Below, one piece after another: positions 51,679 to 61,364 of a stretch of 64,000 nucleotides of DNA. Under the pieces are notes generated by a model that saw only the letters and a list, made by a program, of their open reading frames with translations, made no database searches and was not told the origin of the DNA. Position numbers and translations under genes: made by a program. Source of the stretch: Acanthosepion esculentum (lineage: Eukaryota; Mollusca; Cephalopoda; Sepiida; Sepiidae); the NCBI GenBank assembly GCA_964036315.1, contig OZ038487.1, positions 51,288,219-51,352,218 of the forward strand. The letters run 5' to 3'. Position 1 is the first letter of the stretch. Each line of letters opens with the position of its first letter.

Positions 51679-51721
51679 CCACACTGAAGAGCTGTGATAC
51701 AGCAAAACAGTCTGTCTGTGG
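51679..51721 (+). ncRNA. Hammerhead ribozyme motif 2, degraded
   Basis: CCACA, CTGAAGA, GCTG-TGATA-CAGC, AAAAC, AGTCTGTC, TGTGG. All three stems can pair (stem III ACA/TGT with loop GTC), but the GAAAC box reads AAAAC. Confidence 0.65.
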
Positions 51722-51724
51722 ATG

Positions 51725-51730
<6 letters not shown>

Positions 51731-51803
<73 letters not shown>

Positions 51804-51845
51804 GAGATATATATATATATATATATATAGATAGATAGATAGATA
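51731..51845. repeat. (TA)n-(GATA)n microsatellite
   Basis: A long TA tract directly follows the second hammerhead and ends in GATA units. Confidence 0.95.
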
Positions 51846-52015
51846 TAGAAGGTTGATGAAAGAAATTCAAGTGAGAAAAACAAAAAATCAACAATAATAA
51901 TGATAATAAAATAATATTTATTGTATATCTTTTGGCCTTTAGACCAAATATAAGTATGATGCGATTGCAAATGGCGTTTGTAGCAATTATATTTATTTTG
52001 AATCTATTCAATATC

Positions 52016-52016
<1 letters not shown>

Positions 52017-52063
<47 letters not shown>
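52017..52063. repeat. (TG)n microsatellite
   Basis: About 22 TG units. Confidence 0.95.
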
Positions 52064-52065
<2 letters not shown>

Positions 52066-52189
52066 AATTAAAAGATTTGATTAAAGTGGTGAAGTCTTGT
52101 GCAGAACCAACCACACTTTTTAGAACAAATAACCATAAACAGTGGAGTATGTCACAAAAACACCAAATAGGCTTTTTCATGTTTGAAAA

Positions 52190-52430
52190 CCAGGTTTGTC
52201 TTTCCCATTACTGCCTGCCACCTAAGACCAGAGAACCACTCAATCCTGTTATTTAAGATTTATTCATGCCTTTTCCAAGGGCATAAGTACATGTCTTATC
52301 AAACAAGATAACTATAATTTGAACTTGATGTAGTAATTTCACATTCAAATTATATACTATCTACACATACACATGTATATAAATTAGAATTCTGACCATG
52401 ACCTAGGTTTGAATTTCACCATGTTTGATA
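52190..52430 (-). mobile_element. SINE-like fragments, weak
   Basis: TCATGCCTTTTCCAAGGGCA resembles the antisense SINE-B body, and CCTAGGTTTGAATTTCACC at 52402 looks like a box B. The parts are not contiguous with any full copy. Confidence 0.3.
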
Positions 52431-52780
52431 GGCAAGTGAGGTGTTTTCTTGAAAAACTTGTCAAGGTAGATGATCCCAGTATGCTGCATCATTAAGAAGT
52501 GCCTGAAAACTATGCCACAAGTTAACCCAAGCCTTCTGAGGAAAATAAAACTGTCCAGAAGCCATCACTGGTTATACTAGATTGAAGTCACAAGTCATTC
52601 TTACCAAGAATTTGTGCATATTGGCTTTGTTCAACTGCTGTTCACCCCAGACACTGTAACTAAGGTCCAATCAACATAGTTCCAGTAGGATATGTGGGTT
52701 TTGAAGAAAGACAAATATGTCTAAGCAAGCATCTGCAATAGGGAATCCTAGCAGAGAGATATACATGGAAATGAATAGTC
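52430..52780. other. Unannotated stretch
   Basis: No feature recognised. Confidence 0.35.
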
Positions 52781-52894
52781 AGCCATTATATATATACACA
52801 CAAACACACACACACACATCTGGTCAGAATTCGAATATATATATAAGTATGTGTGTGTATGTATGTAGATAGTATATCATTTGAAAGTGATCAG

Positions 52895-52899
<5 letters not shown>

Positions 52900-52984
<85 letters not shown>

Positions 52985-53120
52985 GATAGTGTTTCATTTG
53001 AAAGTGAACAGTATATATATAAATGCAAATATATATATATATGCATATATATATTCATATATATACATATACACATGTATATATATACATATATATGTCT
53101 ATATATATGTATATATATAC
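52900..53120. repeat. Compound (TA)n-(TG)n and TATACA-rich microsatellite
   Basis: A TA tract, then about 22 TG units (52938-52983), then TA-rich imperfect repeats. The word CATTTGAAAGTGA(T/A)CAG occurs on both sides (52877 and 52995), so the microsatellite pair may be duplicated. Confidence 0.9.
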
Positions 53121-53402
53121 AGTGAAAAACTTGTGGCCAACTATAAAAAGCGACTGGAAGCAGTGAAACAAAAAAGAGGCTACGCAACAAAATATTAAAT
53201 TGATGTATCCAATACTTTTGCACAGGGTAATTTTGAACTTTGATAAAAAAAATGGATTCAACCATGAGTTTTTAATTTCCCTTCCGCATACAACTAAAAC
53301 AACTTTACGAGATATTACTTACCAAATATCAGGCAAAATGGCGAACATAAACTAGAGTTATAACAGAAAATAACATGTATCCAATACTTATGCATGTCAC
53401 TG
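53121..53402 (+). mobile_element. Tc1-like transposase C-terminus plus 3' IR/DR end
   Basis: The first 25 codons (SEKLVANYKKRLEAVKQKRG then YATKY and stop at 53196) match the C-terminal end of Tc1-family transposases. Inner and outer direct repeats follow: ATGTATCCAATACTTTTGCA at 53203 and ATGTATCCAATACTTATGCA at 53375, 172 bp apart. The outer one ends GTCACTG before TATA. This is the 3' end of an autonomous-type element of IR/DR architecture. Everything upstream of the C-terminus has been replaced by microsatellite. Confidence 0.8.
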
Positions 53403-53450
53403 TATATATATATATATATATATATGTATACACACACACACACACACACT
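53403..53450. repeat. (TA)n-(CA)n microsatellite
   Basis: TA then CA units, starting at the transposon TA target site. Confidence 0.95.
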
Positions 53451-53459
53451 TTCACTGTG

Positions 53460-53915
53460 ATATAGTGACTAATATAATGTTCCAATTCACTGAGTGTACA
53501 TTCAGTTGTCACCAAGCGTTTCACTTGGTGTCAAAATGAGTCATAGTTTGAAAATATTTATCTACCTTCAGTCTATCAAAATCAGTCAATAAATAATGGA
53601 AGCTATCATTGGATCTGAGTAGAAGAATTCAATTTTGTGTTAAAGAAATATCATTAGCTTTCAGCAAATTCATGATAATTACAGTGATTTATTAATTTGA
53701 ATATCATACTCATTATTAACTGCCAATCACAGGTCATGTTGGCTGGTTGATTTTTTGTTTATTTGCATATCAACTTCTATATAATGCAGAAATTTAAATA
53801 TGTTCTAAACAATTTTAAGTCTTCTACTACATATATTTTGAACACAATTTTTTGCCTTCAACTACAGATACTTTGTACAGAATTTTATACTTTCAGTGCG
53901 AACATGTTTGTTTTA
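53460..53915. other. AT-rich stretch without recognisable feature
   Basis: Nothing recognisable. Confidence 0.4.
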
Positions 53916-53920
53916 GATAT

Positions 53921-54670
53921 AGAGTGGAACCTTGGTTCATGAATTTAATTCCTTCCTGAAGCCCGTTCATAACCCGAAATGTTCGTAAATCGAGACTAGG
54001 AGTCAATGTAAAATGGATTGATCTATTCCTGATCCCAAGATGATTGCTTATTTAAACTTTAACAGCAGTACTTTGTGCACAAGTTTATACACAAAACTAA
54101 TGAAACTCATTAAATCTAAGAAAGAAAAGAACAATACTAAACAGATAAACTATAGATGAACACTTCAATTTTACCATACCTGCATGTAGGAGAGTTGATG
54201 GCGTAAGTGGAAGGGGATGGAAAGAGATGTTAATGTTTGGAAAAAGGAAGGAAAGACATTATCGTCTCTTTATTTATAAGAATAGTATAGATCTTTGATT
54301 ATGCCATATGAAACTAAGTAGGAAGAGACAATATCATCAACAATTGTTCTTCTCTTAACTTTTCTTTTTCCTTTACCAGCATCACTGCTAGCTTTCTTTG
54401 GAGCCATCACTGAGGACTAATGAAAAGAAGAAAAAAGGCACAGTGCCATAAAATTGGAAAAGAAAAGCACAACACAACACATGAATGTATACAATACAGC
54501 AGTCGACTAAGAAATGATTCCGTTTGGGTTAACTAGGTTCGGCTCGGTTCGGCAATGTTGTTTGAGAACTGAAATTTTTTTTATAACTGAGGCATTTTCA
54601 TCTCAAATATTCTGTTAAAAAACTGATTTTTTTTGACATGTAAGATGTTTGAGAACAGAAGTTGCACTGT
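53921..54670. mobile_element. 750-bp non-autonomous TIR element
   Basis: The left end AGAGTGGAACCTTGGTTCAT and the reversed right end ACAGTGCAACTTCTGTTCTC are imperfect inverted repeats, and TA-containing sequence lies at both edges. Near each end are sub-terminal words (GTTCATAACCCGAAATGTTC; GGTTCGGCTCGGTTCGGC). No transposase frame exists. The superfamily is unclear from the termini alone. Confidence 0.6.
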
Positions 54671-54679
54671 ATAGTTTGT

Positions 54680-54930
54680 CTATGATAAAATGTATTGTTG
54701 GTAACTTTTTAAAAAATATATTGCTGTTAATATTGCTATAAAAATAATGTTGGTCATTTTGATATAAAATGTATTGGTATTCATTTTGCTTTAAAAATGT
54801 ATTGTTGGTAATAATCTTTTTATAAAAATGTATTGCTGGTAATTTCACTCCCAAAAATGATGTTGATAATATTTTTATAAAAATTTATTGCTGGTATTTT
54901 TACTATAAATATGTATTTTTATACTTTACT
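54680..54930. repeat. Degenerate tandem of AATGTATTGTTGGTAA
   Basis: Words like AAAATGTATTGTTGGTAA and AAAAATGTATTGCTGGTAAT recur about seven times, spaced 30-50 bp. Confidence 0.65.
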
Positions 54931-54934
54931 GCTG

Positions 54935-55495
54935 TTTTGATTTTTGCTTGCAGGTTCAATATTTGCCCATAGCTGGGACTCTAACAGGTACTACCACCCC
55001 AGGGCAGTGTGGATCTAGGAACAACAACAATTAAGAGATGGTTCCAAGCTCCTAAAAACCTCCAATCTTCTGATCAGAGGCCTTGCTGGTGGATGTAGTT
55101 TATTGTCAACAGGTCATGTTAAATCTCATACTATTTTCAAGCTGCTATAAAGATAAAAAAAAAAACGATTTGGTAAAAATGATCTAGGAACCTTCTTAAA
55201 ATTCTATTAGCTTTATATGAAGATTATTTGTCTCAATATTTCCTTGACATTTTCTTGCCTATATATTGTCTATATCACATTTTGACCCTTTTAATCCTTA
55301 GTAATCATAATTATCTGTAAAATGATAATCTCATACGAATGTATTCATTAAATCATTCACTAGTCAGAAAACATTGAATATAATTAATAGTAAAAACTAA
55401 AATCGCAATGAGAATGTTCTCAGCCTTAGACAATAAACAGATGACAGAAAATTCAACACTGAAATTTAAAGGTCCATCAGAATAGATTTTGTCAT
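54935..55495. other. Unannotated stretch
   Basis: Nothing recognisable. Confidence 0.35.
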
Positions 55496-55497
55496 TT

Positions 55498-55735
55498 CTT
55501 CCAAGAAGAATCTGCATCATTATCAGTCTTGACCTGACATCTCGGCTTCAGTCATTTTCTTTTCTACCACTATAGCATAGCTCCCTTTGCCTCTTCTATG
55601 AATATTTTCAGTAATTGTTCTGATGAGCTTTCCTCAACTTCACAAATTTAAGCAAGTTATTTTTTGTTTAGTTTTTGGAAGGCAAAAAATAAAGAAACAA
55701 GAGAATTTCATTAGAAACAAAGAAATTTCAGTGTC
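55498..55735 (+). mobile_element. LINE-J2 fragment joined to a LINE-R snippet
   Basis: CCAAGAAGAATCTGCATCAT, GACCTGACATCTCGGCTTCA and CTATGAATATTTTCAGTAAT match the J2 C-terminal region (also at 56430-56570). At about 55665 the text switches to LINE-R (TTTTTGGAAGGCAAAAAATA, GAATTTCATTAGAAACAAAG). Confidence 0.6.
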
Positions 55736-55739
55736 GCAC

Positions 55740-56385
55740 TTTCTGCTCTCTGTTAAAACACTTTGCAGATATTTAAATTTTTGTCCTTGTTAGATTTTGA
55801 TATGTCTGATTTGTAATTTGCATTTTGGGATCACCCTTTCTCACTGGATTTGTTCAACCTATACAGCAAGGCAGTTCTGAGAGAATTAGAAGTCCTATCA
55901 GTACTCATTATTGGCAGCCAAAATCTTAACAACAGTAGATGACACAATGTTGATATCAGACACGGAAAGAAAACAACAAAACTCCTAACTCAGAAGATAG
56001 TGAAGGCAAGCAAGAAGAAAGGATTAAACATCAACTGCAAGAACATACAATGCATGGTTGATAGCAAAAGGATAAGCCCAAAATACAAATTACTGGTAAC
56101 AGTACTGAATAAATAATGAAAAAGTCTGGAGGAATTTGAATTTAAGAGAAGAATCATATTCAGTACCATCCAGCTGACATTATGGCACTGTAACATTTAT
56201 TTTAAGCAAGTCAATGTTTTTACAATAAAATTGGTATTACCCAACTGATCTTAGTAAAAATATCAGGATGTACTTATATCTATATGTGCAATATATCATG
56301 GTACTTTCAGCTTAAAATATCTCTCTCTCTAAATGTCATCTTCTATCAGGATGGAGATCATGACTCTCTGCAATTTCCTTTTTCT
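55740..56385. other. Unannotated stretch
   Basis: Mostly AT-rich. AAATGTCATCTTCTATCAGG at 56331 may be a LINE fragment. No gene. Confidence 0.35.
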
Positions 56386-56394
56386 TTATAATCA

Positions 56395-56850
56395 GTGCTT
56401 CTGTTTTATATTTCAAGATTCTTGACAAAATTCCAAGAAGACTCTCCATCATTATCAGTCCTGACCTGACATCTCGGCTTTAGTCACTTTCTTTCCTATC
56501 ACTATAGCATAGCTTCCCTTTGCCTCTTCTATGAATATTTTCAGTAATTGTTCTGATGAGCATTCCTCAACTTCACAAATTTAAGCACAGTATTAGATTT
56601 GCAGTTAGGTTTCATAATTTCACAGTTGAAATTTCTACTTGCAACCATAAGTTTTATGCTAATTGTTTCCAGAACTTCTCACTTCTGGCTACCAGTTTTT
56701 CTGTCACCGCCAGTCTTAAAAGATTTAAATGCAATATCACTCATCATTTTCTGTCTCCTTGAATCCCATTCTTTTATTGCCCACTCTATTTCTTTCACCT
56801 TGTATCTTTTATTGTCTTGCTTGGGGTGAAATGACAAAAATAAATCTGTA
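56395..56850 (+). mobile_element. LINE-J2 C-terminus and 3' end
   Basis: ATTCTTGACAAAATTCCAAG (DKI/QRR region) is followed by a 68-codon open frame at 56556-56762 with PQLHKFKHSIRFAVRFHNFT then VEISTC and SLKRFKCNITHHFLSP, the last residues of J2 ORF2. The 3' UTR ends TTGTCTTGCTTGGGGTGAAA then TGACAAAAATAAA. Confidence 0.8.
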
Positions 56851-56854
56851 AACT

Positions 56855-57305
56855 GACATATACTTCTTGAGAAAGAAAGCTGTAGTGTTTTCCTGTTGGC
56901 TTTTCTATTATTTTGAGTTCAGAGTTTTCCTTCTCCTACATTAATTTCTTGGGAAAAAGGTAGGGATTTCCTTGCATCATATACAAGGAATATTATTTTC
57001 CATATTTGGACTTTTTTCTGCAGTTCTTACCCAGGTGTACAAACTTATTTGAAAATTAGAAAAAAAACAATAAAAACTTTGAAAGACCTTGTTAGTTGAA
57101 CTTAATAGAATTTAAATTAATTCTTACTAAATATAAATATATTGTTTAAAATTTGTTATATTTATAGGGGAAGAGTTCTTAATGTGAATTATAAAGTGTA
57201 TAGACAATATATAGACAACAGAGATATAAGAATCACTGTTGCATGGTGACTATTAATTTCATGCTTTAATGCAAAATGCAGATCAAAGAAATTGCATTGA
57301 GACTT
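56855..57305. other. AT-rich stretch without recognisable feature
   Basis: Nothing recognisable apart from a weak similarity of TTTTGAGTTCAGAGTTTTCC (56910) to antisense SINE-B. Confidence 0.35.
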
Positions 57306-57314
57306 GAAGTAAAA

Positions 57315-57670
57315 AATTGAGAGCTATCATGCAGTGTTGATTCCTATGTCCACATTGTGAATTGACATATAAAAAAAGATAGTGAAGTGATTTCCTGTAA
57401 CTTTCTCTATGGTTTTGAATTCATACTTTTCTTTTCTCCTTGAGAATGATAGTGGTCTCCTGTTCTCCGACACTAACTGCCACAGATAGAGAACCTCATC
57501 TATCCTGTTACATAACTCATAGCTGGTTGACAAAGAAATGGATTCCTTCCATTCCCAGAGGCATTTGTGTTAAAGTGAATGCAACAGGCTAGGCTAGGAT
57601 TTGAACTCTGCTCATCAATTACATTTCAATTACCAATAATCATTATACTAAATGCACATCCATTGATAAT
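57315..57670 (-). mobile_element. SINE-B, antisense, with 3' extension
   Basis: GGTTTTGAATTCATACTTTT, GATAGAGAACCTCATCTATC, AAGTGAATGCAACAGGC and GATTTGAACTCTGCTCATC (reversed box B) occur in order. The left end carries the ATCATGCAGTGTTGATTCCT word also seen near 34.8 and 35.0 kb. Confidence 0.6.
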
Positions 57671-57674
57671 ATCT

Positions 57675-58085
57675 ATGCTTATTAAAAAAAAAATATAGCT
57701 CCTGACTTGTTTTGTATGGTTTCAGGATTTATTATGCAAATTAAGTAAAGGATTGTAACAGTTGTTACATAATCTCCATTGTCAGCCATCAGGAGTGAGT
57801 GCTCAGAGAGCAAAATCAGGTAGAAATAGTGAAATATAAAAGAAAAATACATCCCATAATATTATTTGGATGAAAATTAAGAAAAAAATAGAATAACAAT
57901 AACTTAAAAGTCAATAAAAATATTTTACTCATCAGCTGCTCAAAATTACTAATCTACACCTAACTTCAAGAGAATGATTTACATAGCTAATAAATAAGTC
58001 TATAACATAATCTCCTTTGTCAAGACATTTCTCCATTAATCATATACATAAAATATTATACAGTGAAAATTTCAGATTGAACTTC
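57675..58085. other. AT-rich stretch without recognisable feature
   Basis: Nothing recognisable. Confidence 0.4.
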
Positions 58086-58089
58086 AGCT

Positions 58090-58103
58090 AATACATACAT
58101 ACA

Positions 58104-58136
<33 letters not shown>

Positions 58137-58142
58137 GTGTGT
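58090..58142. repeat. (CATA)n-(TG)n microsatellite
   Basis: About 11 CATA units then TG. Confidence 0.95.
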
Positions 58143-58144
58143 GT

Positions 58145-58765
58145 TTATTTAAGCAGCATATTTTCATTAAAACATTTTTTATAGAATAATATAGATATAG
58201 TGTCTGCTTATTTTTATACTGATCCTTTCCAGTTGTCTTATCAGTTTCTTCATTTTAAGATGAAATTCATCAAGGAAGGCACTGTAGTTTTTTTTAACCT
58301 AAGTACTTTTGATCTTTTCTAAGATCATCTTCCGGATTCAATGACAAATACAAAGTTATTGTAACTACAATAAAATCTGCATTCTGTTGTGACAGTGATT
58401 TTTAAAGACACAAGCAAATGTGCTCTGTAATTATTTTAAAGTTTTAAATTTATCAATTGTAGTTATGGAATTTTTGCAAAACAAGTGTTTCAATATAAGG
58501 GAGCTGACTGGAAATTGGCAGAAATGTAAAATGGCATTAAATGTTATATGCACTTTAATATGTTGTTGCTATATTTGTAATAAATTTTGTTGAGTGTTGG
58601 TTGGTTCATTTTGATATAGAGGGCCTCAAGAATTTGAATTTTTTGTTTATTAATCTCCCAAAGGACAACCTGCTGGCCAAATCAGTGATATATTCAGAAC
58701 ATACAAATTTCAACTCAGCATGCTGGTCGCATTTCCCATAATGATAACTACTACAGTATGTGTAC
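58145..58765. other. AT-rich stretch without recognisable feature
   Basis: Nothing recognisable. Confidence 0.4.
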
Positions 58766-58769
58766 ATTG

Positions 58770-58770
58770 T

Positions 58771-58840
<70 letters not shown>
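58770..58840. repeat. (CA)n-(TA)n microsatellite
   Basis: About 14 CA units then 20 TA units, ending at a hammerhead-bearing element. Confidence 0.95.
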
Positions 58841-58842
<2 letters not shown>

Positions 58843-59112
58843 CATCCACAGACAGACAGTTTCGCTGTATCACAGCTCATCAGTGTGGCTAGACGTCCGG
58901 TTGCCTCTGGCTAGAATCAAAAACTGGCTGAATTTGCGTCAGTCGAAAATTTTACCCTGAAGCCATTGGCGCACGGCAGAGAAGAAGGTGAATTCAAGCG
59001 TATTTATTTTTAGATAAACACACAGTGACTGAGAGAACTCGATTCGATTTACCGAAGAGTCTTGCATTATTAGCCGTAATAGTCACTGTTTACAAACCCA
59101 CACATCCTCCCC
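58841..59112 (-). mobile_element. Retrozyme/SINE-like element with intact hammerhead (HHR-A)
   Basis: The minus strand reads GGGGAGGATGTGTGGGTTTG, AACAGTGACTATTACGGCTA, TATCTAAAAATAAATACGC, CGGACGTCTAGCCACACTG and then the ribozyme (58846-58888). It is colinear with the 277-nt unit at 51.44-51.72 kb but lacks the first hammerhead, so it is a single truncated unit. A GTGCGCCAATGG box A-like word and TTTTTGATTCTAG at the box B position are weakened. It ends in (TA)n, the same context as the other copies. Confidence 0.8.
58846..58888 (-). ncRNA. Hammerhead ribozyme, full core conserved
   Basis: On the minus strand the parts are CCACA, CTGATGA, GCTG-TGATA-CAGC, GAAAC, TGTCTGTC and TGTGG. Stem I CCACA/TGTGG and stem II GCTG/CAGC are perfect. 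Stem III is A-C/G-T with a small loop, and the cleavage triplet is GTC, so self-cleavage would fall between 58851 and 58850. All invariant core bases (CUGAUGA, GAAA, and UH before the cut) are present. Known hammerheads of this form cleave RNA co-transcriptionally. Activity here is predicted and untested. Confidence 0.8.
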
Positions 59113-59131
59113 ATATATATATATATATATA
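59113..59131. repeat. (TA)n microsatellite
   Basis: Nine TA units at the other edge of the element. Confidence 0.9.
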
Positions 59132-59189
59132 GGACTGGCATCCTGAATTTAAATTTGTATGTATAAAATTCAGATATAAATATATCTGC

Positions 59190-59345
59190 AAAGACAAAAT
59201 GAATAATAGACAAGAGGAAAATTTTTTATGCCAATGTATTTCATTCCTTGAGGAACTTTATTGAGGTAAGTGCAAAAATTTTATTTAGCAACCTGTATTT
59301 ATACACAGAAGTAACATGAAGTAAAATAAAATATTGATACATTTT
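59190..59345 (-). mobile_element. Fragment shared with 28625-28700, Penelope-like candidate
   Basis: GACAAGAGGAAAATTTTTTA, CAATGTATTTCATTCCTTGA and GGAACTTTATTGAGGTAAGT parallel the 28.6 kb fragment. ATTGATACATTTTCAAA near the right end recalls the 29.1 kb hairpin. Confidence 0.35.
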
Positions 59346-59349
59346 CAAA

Positions 59350-60055
59350 TTTTGAATAAGAGAATATGCTAACATATTCTAAAAATTACTGTGGATAGGT
59401 AAACTATGGAGGGCACTAAGTAATGTAATTTTTGGGCCTATTAAACAAAAGTGAGTTGATGTTTTTGTTGATTTTTTTATATAAACATGATTTATTTATT
59501 TACTTTTATGTATTTTTATTTTATTTTATTTTGTTTATCAATTTAATTAATTCATTTTTGAAGGCCATGAGTTAACAGTTTTCTTTTAATATTTTTTAAT
59601 TGTTGAATTTTCATGGTCATTCATATGTATGCTGGTTTGGGAAAGGAGCATTCCTTTTAAAAAAGGAGATATTTGAAAAACACTCAGGTCATTTTTGAAC
59701 TTTTTGTAATATTTTTAATTTATTTTTATATTTTCATAAATTACATTAGTTTACTGAACAATAAATGTAATTAAAAAAAATGGAAATCAACTCCTTATTC
59801 CATACATTGTTTACATGTTCTAATTAATGTGCAAGTAAATTTTTATTAATTTTTCACTTTATTCTTTTTATTTATATTGATTCATTTTAAAGAAAGAACA
59901 GAGTAATTGTCAATTTTTTTTGCAACATACAATATTGACTGATTGGATTTATTTTCATTTTATGAGATTTTATAGTTGGTCATCAGTCAGTTATCTGCCA
60001 TGCTTGATATACACTTCAGCAATCATGTATCTTTTAATACATGACTGACAAGGCA
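59350..60055. other. T-rich stretch without recognisable feature
   Basis: Many TTTATTTTT-type words. No gene or shared repeat. Confidence 0.4.
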
Positions 60056-60064
60056 TATTTTTTC

Positions 60065-60297
60065 CCTGCAGTAGATGGCCATTTCTTTCTGTGGTAGACC
60101 AATTGCCATCCAAGGCTATAGAACCCGGTCTGTCCTGCTATTTACCCATAGCTGTTGGGGAGAAGAAGAGGATTCATACCTTTCTCAAGGGTATTAGCAC
60201 ATAAGTGAATGTAATGGATTTAACTAGAAATCAAACTCGGCATTCCGATTCCTCAGTCTGAGCCACTATCCATTACTCCACCGTGACACCTTATACA
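60065..60297 (-). mobile_element. SINE-B, antisense, near full-length
   Basis: CAATTGCCATCCAAGGCTAT, AGAACCCGGTCTGTCCTGC, ACCTTTCTCAAGGGTATTAG and AAATCAAACTCGGCATTCC (reversed box B), then CCACTATCCATTACTCCACC (reversed box A), run in exact reverse order to 16.57 kb. Confidence 0.75.
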
Positions 60298-60399
60298 GTT
60301 GGTCATAAATTTGTTAAACCGTTAAGTGATGAGTTGGTGTACTAATAAAGACTCATGACTATATCTTCTTTTATATTTCATCCCTTTGAAATATATTTT

Positions 60400-60540
60400 G
60401 TAAAGTAGTTTTAGTTTAATAAAAGTTTTCAACGCAAAAGTTTTGCTGACAGGGCCATTTGCAGATAAATGATATAAAAGTTGGTGATATAGATAAGGAA
60501 TTTAAAGATTCTGCTTATATTGAGGTTCGACTGTAGTTAT
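60400..60540 (-). mobile_element. DNA transposon end fragment
   Basis: The reverse complement starts CTACAGTCGAACCTCAATAT, a terminus style (CAGT.GAACCTC) similar in look to the 53.9 kb TIR element, followed by AT-rich sequence. No partner end is nearby. Confidence 0.35.
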
Positions 60541-60544
60541 TAAA

Positions 60545-61020
60545 ATAGCTAATATTTACAAGATGTCTATTGTTATAGATTTAACAAATAATTAAAATAC
60601 CTAGTCAGAATAGTTGAACATGAAGGACTATATGTTCTCGCCTAGGACTGAACTCTAATTATATGGTTCCAGGAAAAAACAATGTTTTTTGTTTGTAAAG
60701 CAATCGTGTCTTTTCAAATAAAGAAGTATTTCTTCACGATTAAGTTAATCTTTGGATCTGACATTTTCTGTCTTTGTAAATCATGCACTGGAGGAACAAA
60801 TTAAAAAAAAAAAATATATATATATATATTTATATATGACAGCATACTGTTTTTTGTTGTTTTTTTATTTCTTTTCATCTGTGTTTAAGTCAGGTATTGA
60901 TGACTATTGCTGAGTGTCACTGTAAAAATGACAGGTTCACTATGGTATATGATAAGATTTATTGTAAAGAAAAGTCTGAGCTTTTGTTTGTATTTTCATT
61001 GGATGATTTATTTAATACAA
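60545..61020. other. AT-rich stretch with a (TA)n run
   Basis: (TA)n at 60808-60838. The 67-codon frame at 60897-61100 is not recognised and runs into a minisatellite. Confidence 0.4.
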
Positions 61021-61024
61021 TCAA

Positions 61025-61360
61025 TCACATTTTGATTGACCTGCAATCACCCTTAGCCAAAATGGGTGTGGCCAAAGTACAAGTCATACATTTTGATTGA
61101 CCAGTGATCATTTTTCAGTTCGAATTGGGGGAAAGGTAGAAGGAAGTAGGATTTTGATTGAGGTATTATTTTCAGCCAAAAAAAAATAAATAAAAAAGAG
61201 AAGCTGATACATTTTAACCTGACATTTATGTGCCGTATAAAGATAAAAAAAAAAAAGGTATCTTTTGATTGACCTGTGATCAACATCATCAGAAAAATGA
61301 GACGAAAAAAGAAAAACTTGTGTTTTGAATGACCTGCCATTATCCTCAGGAAGGAAAAAG
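61025..61360. repeat. Degenerate ~60-bp minisatellite
   Basis: CATTTTGATTGACCTGCAAT (61028), CATTTTGATTGACCAGTGAT (61087), GATTTTGATTGAGGTATTAT (61152), CTTTTGATTGACCTGTGATC (61262) and GTTTTGAATGACCTGCCATT (61321) each precede a T/C-AGCCAAAAA or CAGAAAAAT-like purine run. Confidence 0.7.
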
Positions 61361-61364
61361 AAAA

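Larger units (their letters stand above)
51365..51728 (+). mobile_element. Retrozyme-like element: two hammerheads around a 277-nt unit
   Basis: The segment AGCTAGAGGCAACYGGACRT leading into a hammerhead motif occurs at 51379-51444 and again at 51656-51721. The predicted cleavage points (after 51439 and 51716) are 277 nt apart. In both, CCACA and TGTGG form stem I. The unit between contains a box B-like GGTTTCGATCC at 51645 and a region (GGGTTTGTAAACAGTGACTA) also present antisense at 59.1 kb. Both cores have mutated here (CTGAAGA; CAAAAC). Known animal retrozymes are small non-coding repeats with hammerheads at each end; the match in layout is close, the assignment inferred. Confidence 0.75.

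Noticed and set aside
52853..53120. Tyr/Ile and Cys/Val repeat frames
   Set aside because: They are translations of (TA)n and (TG)n microsatellites.
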